Shown here one piece after another: positions 44,104 through 49,975 of a DNA stretch of 64,000 nucleotides. Under the pieces are notes generated by a model. The model was not told the DNA's origin. It saw only the letters and a list, made by a program, of their open reading frames with translations, and did not search any database. Origin of the DNA: Poriferisodalis sp965208555 (GTDB lineage Bacteria > Actinomycetota > Acidimicrobiia > Acidimicrobiales > Poriferisodalaceae); contig NZ_OZ242342.1 in the NCBI RefSeq assembly GCF_965208555.1, forward strand, positions 2,914,001 through 2,978,000, written 5' to 3'. The position numbers were made by a program, and so were the translations under genes. How positions within the stretch are numbered: the first letter of the stretch is position 1; every line of letters begins with the position of its first letter.

Positions 44104-44618
44104 GGTCCCGCTACCGAGCACCGCGACTGCTGGAACCGTCCGACGACGTCTCACGGTTCATCTGCAAGTCTGAGGCCCAGACCCACTGGCTCCGACGCTT
44201 CGGGCACCACGCCCACGCCGCCGGCACGACCCGCGTGTTTGTCGTCACGCCGGCAGACAGCGCCGAGGTGGTCGCCTACTACGCGTGGTGCATGGCGAGC
44301 ATCGCCATCGGCGACGTTCCTGCCCGGCTCCGGCGCGGAGCAGGTCGCTATCCCCAGCCGGTCGCCTTGCTTGCTCGTCTCGGCGTGTCGACAAGCCACG
44401 AAGGGCAAGGCCTCGGCTCAGGCCTCTTGGCAGACATCATGACGCGAGCCGCGGCCGCAGGTCGCACCATCGGCTGCAGGGGCCTGCTCATCCACGCCGA
44501 ATCAGATGACGCCCGCGCCTTTTACCTGCACCTGATTCCAGAATTTGAATCGTCGCCCACTGATCGGCTCCATCTGGTCCTCATGATGAAGGACATCCAC
44601 AGAACGCTCTCGACCTGA
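44100..44618 (+). CDS. GNAT-family toxin (TacT-like tRNA acetyltransferase)
   Basis: 172 residues. The GNAT acetyl-CoA site is LARLGVSTSHEGQGLGSGLLADIM (Q/RxxGxG/A pattern: EGQGLGSG), followed by CRGLLIHAESDDARAFYLHL. Paired with a DUF1778 antitoxin, such enzymes acetylate the amino group of aminoacyl-tRNA and stop translation. The GTG start overlaps the antitoxin stop. The function is inferred from the family pair; the tRNA target is not predictable. Confidence 0.9.
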   Translation: MRSRYRAPRLLEPSDDVSRFICKSEAQTHWLRRFGHHAHAAGTTRVFVVTPADSAEVVAYYAWCMASIAIGDVPARLRRGAGRYPQPVALLARLGVSTSHEGQGLGSGLLADIMTRAAAAGRTIGCRGLLIHAESDDARAFYLHLIPEFESSPTDRLHLVLMMKDIHRTLST

Positions 44619-44651
44619 GCTGCTTCGACCAGGAGCGATCTTGACGAGAGG

Positions 44652-44990
44652 TCAGAGGCATCCGGTGGGGCGGATTGCGGAACGGCCGGTGTCGTCGGTG
44701 TGGACTGCGTGCTCAGCGCCGTCCACGACAAAGACGAGGCGCCAGCCCGGCGTGACAACCTGCGCGTACGCGTAGCCCGCTTGCTGGCACCCCAAGGAAG
44801 CGTCGCTCCAGGCAACCGTCTCGACGCTGTGCAAGATCACGTCCAGCCTGTGCGTGTCGAGCTCGGTCGCCAGCAGCTCAGTTGCGACCCTGACGGCGCT
44901 GTTCGGGGCTGATGCAGCGGGCTGCGACGGCTCAAGCGAGACGCCGTTCGCCCACAGGGCGAACAGCCACAGCAGCAGGCCGAGCGGCAT
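44652..44990 (-). CDS. Small secreted protein with ASLGC...YAQVVTPGW motif
   Basis: 112 residues from ATG 44990 (a GTG lies directly before it). Signal peptide (PLGLLLWLFALWANGVSLEP), then a globular domain with DASLGCQQAGYAYAQ, VVTPGWRLVF, AEHAVHTDDTGR and a final C; the two Cys could form one disulfide. Similar small extracellular domains (SLGC-PG-YAQV-TPGYR-YHTD) occur in other bacteria, without a known role. It converges on the GNAT toxin gene. Confidence 0.7.
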   Translation of the reverse strand: MPLGLLLWLFALWANGVSLEPSQPAASAPNSAVRVATELLATELDTHRLDVILHSVETVAWSDASLGCQQAGYAYAQVVTPGWRLVFVVDGAEHAVHTDDTGRSAIRPTGCL

Positions 44991-45024
44991 CACCGGGGCT
45001 CAGCTGCCTGTGCAGGCAGCCGTG

Positions 45025-45420
45025 TCAGGCGGTCGGTTGCGGCGCTGCCGGACTGTCAGGGCCGAGGGCTTCGAGGATCTGCTCCATGACAGCACGCCAC
45101 GTTTCTACCCCCCCCCCCCCCCGGTTAGGTCGCGAGTGCTCCAAGGTGTGAGCGCCGAGTCCGAAGGCTCGGCAGAAGAGAACGATCGAGTTCGTCGTGA
45201 GCGCCTGGTCGATCAGGCCCTGTTGCTTGGCATCGTCGACGATGGCTGCAACAGCGTCCGCATCGAATCCGTTCGCACTTATGGCTGTTTCACACAGCCG
45301 CTGTGCGAAGTCACCGGTGGTGACCCCGCCGAGACCGGCAGCATGCTCAGCGTTCTGTGTTCGAGACATGATCTCGAACAATAGCCCTGACTCCTTTTGG
45401 AGCGTGGCTGTTCCCTCATA
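45025..45420 (-). pseudogene. 5'-truncated TetR-type regulator (C-terminal ligand domain only)
   Basis: The frame reads, from about 45420, VYEGTATLQKESGLLFEIMS, then AIVDDAKQQGLIDQALTTNS, IVLFCRAFGLGAHTLEHSRP and ETWRAVMEQILEAL. It aligns by eye with the C-terminal half of the intact TetR protein encoded just upstream (AKQQGLIDQALTT against GKAAGILDESLST). No helix-turn-helix and no ATG or GTG start is found; a TTG at 45381 would give 118 residues. A run of 15 G on this strand (45122-45108) lies inside the frame and encodes consecutive Gly. It is most likely the remains of a decayed paralogue. Confidence 0.55.
45108..45122 (+). repeat. 15-base poly-C tract
   Basis: Fifteen consecutive C (15 G on the minus strand, within the TetR remnant). 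Long homopolymers are hotspots for slipped-strand change and for sequencing error, so the count is uncertain. Confidence 0.9.
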
Positions 45421-45516
45421 TACGCCGACTGTGTCGAGGAAAACACACAGTCAACACGCTGCCGGCTCGCGAACGGTATCGGCGAGTCCCGATAATGCGT
45501 TCGGTCAGCCGTCGAG

Positions 45517-46164
45517 CTAGCGCGCGGTATCCGGCGGCGCCCAGCTGTTCACGACGCGCCGGATCAGCTCGTCCCACTGGTCGGCGTCCTCGCTGGAGAT
45601 GCGGTCCTCCGACATCGAGAGCGCAAGCTGCATGCCGATGCTGAGCGCCTGGCAGCACAGCACCACGAGCTCGGTGCTCAGGGACTCATCGAGAATCCCG
45701 GCCGCCTTGCCTTCGGTGACCAGCCTCGAGAGCGCATCGGCCTCAGTGTCGAAGGCTTCCGCGATGTTCGCTCTCATCGCCGAGTCGCGCCTCGCGATGA
45801 CGCACGCCTCCAGGAACAGGGCTCGGGCGTCGTTGTCATCGGAGGTGAGCTGGTCGGCCCCGAGCGAGGCCGCGAGCTGGCCGAGCGGCGATTCGCCCGC
45901 ACTGTCGCCCGCCAGGCGCTGCGACACGGCATGTTGGACGGCGCCTAGGAAGCACTCGCGCTTGTCCCGCCAGCGGGAGTAGATGGCGCCGGTGGACAGG
46001 CCGCTGCGCCGAGCGATTTCGGAGACTTTGGCGGCCTCGAATCCGCGCTCGCTGAACTCGGCCACGGCCGCGTCGAGCAGTCGCCTGCGCAGGTCGGCGG
46101 TGCGGCGGGCCCTCTTGCCGACCTCAGGCGCTTCGCTGGCCTCAGGCGCAGTCCCATCAGGCAT
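45517..46164 (-). CDS. TetR/AcrR-family transcriptional regulator
   Basis: 215 residues. Helix-turn-helix at the N-terminus: RRRLLDAAVAEFSERGFEAAKVSEIARRSGLSTGAIYSRWRDK is the standard TetR DNA-binding domain (about residues 25-70). The rest is the ligand-binding and dimer domain. ATG 46164 is preceded by a 150-base gap to the RES toxin gene. The target is unknown; the nearest downstream sequence on its strand is the TetR remnant. Confidence 0.93.
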   Translation of the reverse strand: MPDGTAPEASEAPEVGKRARRTADLRRRLLDAAVAEFSERGFEAAKVSEIARRSGLSTGAIYSRWRDKRECFLGAVQHAVSQRLAGDSAGESPLGQLAASLGADQLTSDDNDARALFLEACVIARRDSAMRANIAEAFDTEADALSRLVTEGKAAGILDESLSTELVVLCCQALSIGMQLALSMSEDRISSEDADQWDELIRRVVNSWAPPDTAR

Positions 46165-46314
46165 GCGCTAGCAACGGTAGCGCGCAGCCTCCTGCGTAGT
46201 TAGGTCACCCCCAGCGGCGCGCCATTTGGTCCCGCAGCAATCTTGGCCCGCAATACTTGTCGGGTCGCGAGGACATCGACGTAGCCCCGAGCCAGAGTGC
46301 GCCTAGGCCCGAGA

Positions 46315-46842
46315 TCAGAGCTGGTGTGGTGCAGTCCAGGTCTCTATGAGACTGGACTGCAGTGGCATTTCGAGCTCGTGGCAAAAGACTGCGTGGACGA
46401 CGTCGATGCCCGTTGCCGAAGGACTGCGGATGGCGCGATAGCCAGCGTCATGAGCGGCTTGCCCGATCTGTTGAGTGGGCCGGAAATCGTTGCGGATGAG
46501 GTCGCTATGGGCGAGCGACAGATGTTGCAGCGTTTCTGGGTCAGTCAGGTCGAGCACAGCGATGGGTTCAACCGTCGAGACTTCCCACAGCTCGCGGGGC
46601 AGCAGGTCTGCGATGCGCAGACCCTGCTGAGTTGCCTGACGGGTCAGTTCTGCCACGGTGCATTCTCGAGTTGAGCACAAGTACACCGTTGGGAAGCTCC
46701 CCGGTGCGTTGTAGCGCCCGCCGTTAAGCAGAGCACCCTGACCGCTGCTCGGGTCGAATCCGGGTGCTTGATTGCGGAAGCCGTTGACATCCGCGAGTCG
46801 TCTCGGAGCGCGCTCCACCAAGCCATGGACTGCACCAGTCAT
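46315..46842 (-). CDS. RES-domain toxin (first module)
   Basis: 175 residues. RES-domain signature: NGFRNQAPGFDP, GGRYNAPGSFPTVYLCSTRECTVAELTRQA (Arg and Glu of the active site) and GYRAIRSPSA (the Ser). RES toxins degrade NAD+ or ADP-ribosylate targets. The start lies one base after the stop of the Xre/MbcA antitoxin. Together they form a standard RES-Xre type II module. Confidence 0.88.
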   Translation of the reverse strand: MTGAVHGLVERAPRRLADVNGFRNQAPGFDPSSGQGALLNGGRYNAPGSFPTVYLCSTRECTVAELTRQATQQGLRIADLLPRELWEVSTVEPIAVLDLTDPETLQHLSLAHSDLIRNDFRPTQQIGQAAHDAGYRAIRSPSATGIDVVHAVFCHELEMPLQSSLIETWTAPHQL

Positions 46843-46843
46843 C

Positions 46844-47179
46844 TCAGGTGGTGACGCCTTCGGCGAGCGCCAACAGCAGTCCGATCACCTGCTTGTACTC
46901 GCCCTGCGCGATCAGGTCCAGGGGCTTCTCGTAGCCGAGGTCACTGTTGGGCGAGCGCAGCCACAGCCTCACGGCGTCGCGTTGGATGACTCTGCAGGCG
47001 AGATCGACCACGCTGCGCAACTCCAGAATCCTGTTCTCGGCTTCGCGCTGTGGCACAGTCCCATCTGTTCGCCACCTTGTCACGCTTCGCGGATTGGAAT
47101 CGCTCACGAATGCGAGGTCAACGGTGTCCACGACCTCGCTGTCGCAGAGTTCATCAAGCAGAGGAGCGATTGCAGACAT
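46844..47179 (-). CDS. Xre/MbcA/ParS-type antitoxin of the first RES module
   Basis: 111 residues. The N-terminal helix-turn-helix is divergent (VDLAFVSDSNPRSVTRWRTDG). The C-terminal toxin-binding domain WLRSPNSDLGYEKPLDLI, then AQGEYKQVIGLLLALAEG, is the DUF2384 pattern of Xre antitoxins. ATG 47179. A promoter with -10 TATACT (minus strand, 47232-47227) lies about 47 bases upstream, among ATGTC repeats that may be its operator. Confidence 0.87.
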   Translation of the reverse strand: MSAIAPLLDELCDSEVVDTVDLAFVSDSNPRSVTRWRTDGTVPQREAENRILELRSVVDLACRVIQRDAVRLWLRSPNSDLGYEKPLDLIAQGEYKQVIGLLLALAEGVTT

Positions 47180-47219
47180 CGTTCGTCTCCGATCCAGCCG
47201 GCAACAATATGACGTTCGT

Positions 47220-47258
47220 ATGTCACAGTATATGTCGATGTGATGTCGTCTAGATGTC
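47220..47258. promoter_or_regulatory. Four phased ATGTC repeats over a minus-strand -10 box (candidate operator)
   Basis: ATGTC starts at 47220, 47232, 47243 and 47254, so the spacing is 12, 11 and 11 bp, about one helical turn. The first two flank the sequence TATACT on the minus strand (47232-47227), a good -10 box for the antitoxin gene at 47179. The arrangement is that of a cooperative repressor site. No good -35 box was seen. Confidence 0.45.
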
Positions 47259-47285
47259 GGACTCGTCGACCTCGAGCGTCTCTAC

Positions 47286-47360
47286 GAAGGCGACTGAACC
47301 GGCGCTGCGGTTGCCGCGCCGTCGGGCCAGCGAGGCCGCTGCACCCATTGGACGAACAGC
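47286..47360 (+). repeat. Direct repeat, left copy, flanking the second RES module
   Basis: 75 bases that match 48788-48865 with a few changes. Shared blocks are GGCGACTGAA, GGCGCTGCGGTTG, CGGGCCAGCGAGGCCGCTGC and ACAGC. The left copy lies between the divergent promoters. Confidence 0.75.
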
Positions 47361-47398
47361 GCCGCATTTGCGGGTGTGCAGCCGGATGTGCTGCAGGC

Positions 47399-47444
47399 AT
47401 GTCATGTCTGTCCATTAGTGTAATCTTATGTACAGAGCGGACAG
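47399..47444 (+). promoter_or_regulatory. Promoter/operator region of the second RES module
   Basis: ATGTC occurs in tandem at 47399-47403 and 47404-47408. The inverted repeat CTGTCC (47408-47413) and GGACAG (47439-47444) brackets TAATCT (47421-47426), a fair -10 box for the antitoxin gene at 47456. The ATGTC units are the same as those at 47220-47258, so one regulator may bind both sides of the divergent pair. Confidence 0.35.
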
Positions 47445-47455
47445 GATGATCTGAC

Positions 47456-48052
47456 GTGGCAACGCCATCGCAGAGAGACGATCTGGCCCAAGCCGGTCGG
47501 CAGGTGGCTGAGCGGCTCGTCGACTTGACACCGTGGCTTCAGGGCTGGGGGTTGGTACCTGTTCGCCGCGATGCCGACGCCACGGGCAAGGGCGGCATCG
47601 ACGACGTGCTCGTCGACGATCGCCACTACCGCTGCCCGAGCACGGAGACGCTCATTCTCAACGCTCAGCGGGTGCGTCTCGCCAGGCAAGAGCTCCTCGA
47701 TATGGGCTCGCTGTCCACCAAAGATCTCGCGGCAGCACGCGACTGCTCGCTGAACACTGTCCACAAGCAGATCCAGCGCGCATGCAAGCGTGACGAGCTG
47801 ATTGCCGTCACCGTCTCAGGCGAAGTCCGCGTCCCGGCGGTGCTGCTCGACGATGCGCTCGACGTGCGCCCGGCCTGGCAGCCCGTCATCTCGGTGCTCA
47901 AAGAAGCCAGATTGAGCGACTGGGCGATCTGGGGATGGATTGCGCGACCGAATGCCGGTTTGTCCGGGCAGGTCGCAGCGGACGTGATCGATGCTGACCC
48001 AGAGCGTGTGTACGCCGCTGCTCATCGCCGGATGGTGCAAGCCACTTCATGA
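47456..48052 (+). CDS. Antitoxin-like protein of the second RES module, with an extra HTH region
   Basis: 198 residues, GTG start. The middle region, SLSTKDLAAARDCSLNTVHKQIQRACKRDEL, reads as a helix-turn-helix. The C-terminal part (LKEARLSDWAIWGWIARPNA, then GLSGQVAADVI and DPERVYAAAHRRM) resembles the toxin-binding part of DUF2384 antitoxins. The N-terminal 80 residues are unfamiliar. The stop overlaps the RES toxin start (ATGA). It is nearly twice the usual Xre antitoxin length, so it may be a fused or unusual antitoxin. Role inferred from placement. Confidence 0.7.
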   Translation: MATPSQRDDLAQAGRQVAERLVDLTPWLQGWGLVPVRRDADATGKGGIDDVLVDDRHYRCPSTETLILNAQRVRLARQELLDMGSLSTKDLAAARDCSLNTVHKQIQRACKRDELIAVTVSGEVRVPAVLLDDALDVRPAWQPVISVLKEARLSDWAIWGWIARPNAGLSGQVAADVIDADPERVYAAAHRRMVQATS

Positions 48053-48756
48053 CCTGCCCAGATCCTCGGACGTGCCCGGTGGATCAGTCGCGCCCCCGAT
48101 ACCCGAGGTCGGCCGTCATCACCGCTGGGAGGGTCTGGTACAACGTCTCGCGCCATCGGGACACTCTCAACAGTTCGGGCCGGGGGGACAGCCGGTTCAG
48201 TCCGCTGACGCGCGGTGACGGACAGGTGATCCCGCATGTGTACCTGGCACAGAATCACCTTGGCGCGCTGCTCGAGAGTGCCGTGGGTGACACGTGGGGT
48301 GCACAGAACAGCGTGCAGCGGTCCGATCTGGAAGGGTTGTCGCTGCGAGCGGTCGCGTGCCGGACGCCGGTACGCGTTGTCGACCTGAGAGACGACCAGC
48401 TCGAGCACTACGGAATGACTCGGGAACAGATCGTCGCCGCCCCCTCCGAGCACTACTCATGTACCCGTGCTTGGGCCCTCAGACGCTCCCGGCTGAACCT
48501 AGGAGGCCATGCCACCGCCGGGTTCATCTGGAATTCCCGGCAGGCAGAGATCGCCGCCGATCACGCAGAGGCCGCGCTGCGTGTCCTGCTGACCGTCTCG
48601 GAGCAAACGGGCCACGTCGCGGTGGTGTACGACCATGGGGGCGTCGGGAAGGGACTGTTCGAGTCGAGCGTCATCTATGCCGATCTCAGCCAAGGCGCAG
48701 GGCTCGCGTTCGTGAGAGACGTCGCCACCGCGGTCGGGCTGTTCGTCGAAGACTGA
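48049..48756 (+). CDS. RES-domain toxin (second module)
   Basis: 235 residues. RES pattern: AGRVWYNVSRHRDTLNSSGRGDSRFSP, VPHVYLAQ-like VIPHVYLAQNHLGALLESAVGD, and SVIYADLSQGAGLAF near the C-terminus. The Arg (RFSP) and Glu (LLESA) are in the right order. It is 60 residues longer than the toxin of the first module and not closely similar to it, so the two modules are not recent duplicates of one another. The start overlaps the antitoxin stop by four bases. Confidence 0.8.
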   Translation: MTCPDPRTCPVDQSRPRYPRSAVITAGRVWYNVSRHRDTLNSSGRGDSRFSPLTRGDGQVIPHVYLAQNHLGALLESAVGDTWGAQNSVQRSDLEGLSLRAVACRTPVRVVDLRDDQLEHYGMTREQIVAAPSEHYSCTRAWALRRSRLNLGGHATAGFIWNSRQAEIAADHAEAALRVLLTVSEQTGHVAVVYDHGGVGKGLFESSVIYADLSQGAGLAFVRDVATAVGLFVED

Positions 48757-48787
48757 GCTGTTGCAGCAGCGCTCGTCCCGCCGCCAC

Positions 48788-48865
48788 GGAGGCGACTGAA
48801 TCGGCGCTGCGGTTGCTCCCATTTCGGGCCAGCGAGGCCGCTGCTGCCCCGGCTGGACAAACAGC
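48788..48865 (+). repeat. Direct repeat, right copy, flanking the second RES module
   Basis: 78 bases matching 47286-47360, in the same orientation, starting 31 bases after the RES toxin stop. The match is interrupted by a 7-base difference block and a 3-base length change near the right end. Confidence 0.75.
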
Positions 48866-48901
48866 GGCGAAGGCGACAGGGCCGTGTGGTTGAGCAAACT
48901 C

Positions 48902-48923
48902 AAGAGTAATTCATATTCTTTGA
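48902..48923 (+). promoter_or_regulatory. AAGAGT-N6-TATTCTTTGA motif upstream of the secreted-protein operon
   Basis: The motif is 48 bases before the start at 48971 and lies in an AT-rich patch of an otherwise GC-rich gap. The same motif with the same spacing occurs on the minus strand at 61281-61260, just before the LysM-protein gene. It could be a promoter (TATTCT as -10) or regulator site. Confidence 0.35.
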
Positions 48924-48970
48924 CTTGATCTAGGCTGTAGGCCGCAGCAGGTCGAGGTGCAGCGGCAGCA

Positions 48971-49975
48971 ATGCACGGACTTCCCGGTAGCCCACCGAGC
49001 CAGCGCGGCAGGTGTCGTCCCGAGTTCACGCGGCTCGGTTCGGGTGCAGGACAGGCCGGGTTCGTGCTGATGGCGCTCGGCCTGCTCGGCGTTGCGTGCA
49101 TAGCTCAACAGCCGACGCTGGGTGCCGCGGCGATAGAGCCGGCAGCCCAGGGCCTCGCGCTCGGCAGCGGGAACCCGGTGGTCACGATCTTGCCGCCCAC
49201 CGACACTGCTCGCTTTCTCGACCCTGACGCTCAGCCCGCCACCGAGCTGGGCTGGCTGCGGGCCCAGTACTTGCCCGTGTGGTCGCCAGCGCTGGACTTG
49301 GCGTTCCCGCCGAGCGAGTGCGGCAGCGCGTGGGCGCTCGATGCCATCGCTGAGCCGGCTCGCCATGCCGACCTGCGGGTGATCGGCCACCTGCCCACGG
49401 CGGCGGCGCTGGCGGTGATGCGCTACGAGCACCTGGTGTCGCGTGCGCTCAGCGCACCCGATGCGGTGTCGCAGCTCTGCGTGGCGGTGGCGTCGCTCGA
49501 TCCGGTGCGGGCCAGCACGCTGGCGCTGCTGGCGTCGCACCAGCGCAGCGGCGAGCGCCATGGCGGCGGCAGCATTTTCCCCGACGAGGTCACCGTGGTC
49601 GCCGTGGGCGACACGCGTGCGCTGGCGCTGGCCTGCGTCGAACCCGGCTACAGCGAGATACTCGACGCTGAGGGAACCACGCGGCTGGTGGCGGCGGCGC
49701 CCACCCGTATCGCCGCCTACCTGCTGGTGGTGGCGGCAGGCCGCGAGGATCGCGTCCCCGACGTCGACTACCGCGTCGCCGACGTGGCCTCCGAACCCGC
49801 GAGCGACTGCAGCGGCATCGATGCCGAGGTCGAAGAGTGGGCGGCGACCGTCAGCCAGTGGATCGACACCGGTCAGATATGGGTGCTGCTGGGTGACGTG
49901 CTCACCGCAGCGGCCATTTGCGAAGAGCCCCCACCCGAGGGCCCCGACGAGTGCCCTCAGGATTGGCCCGCATGA
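48971..49975 (+). CDS. Secreted or membrane-anchored protein of unknown function
   Basis: 334 residues. A cationic N-terminus and a hydrophobic segment (AGFVLMALGLLGVACIA, about 29-45) form a signal or anchor; the Cys in GVAC could be a lipobox. The rest is a globular domain without a recognisable family, including LGWLRAQYLPVWSPALDLAFPPSECGSAWAL and a Cys-containing tail (CEEPPPEG, DECPQDWPA). The next gene starts at its stop (ATGA overlap), so the two are translated together. Confidence 0.7.
   Translation: MHGLPGSPPSQRGRCRPEFTRLGSGAGQAGFVLMALGLLGVACIAQQPTLGAAAIEPAAQGLALGSGNPVVTILPPTDTARFLDPDAQPATELGWLRAQYLPVWSPALDLAFPPSECGSAWALDAIAEPARHADLRVIGHLPTAAALAVMRYEHLVSRALSAPDAVSQLCVAVASLDPVRASTLALLASHQRSGERHGGGSIFPDEVTVVAVGDTRALALACVEPGYSEILDAEGTTRLVAAAPTRIAAYLLVVAAGREDRVPDVDYRVADVASEPASDCSGIDAEVEEWAATVSQWIDTGQIWVLLGDVLTAAAICEEPPPEGPDECPQDWPA

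Noticed and set aside
47180..48970. Insertion sequence around the second RES module
   Set aside because: Direct repeats flank the module but no transposase, terminal inverted repeats or short target duplications could be seen.
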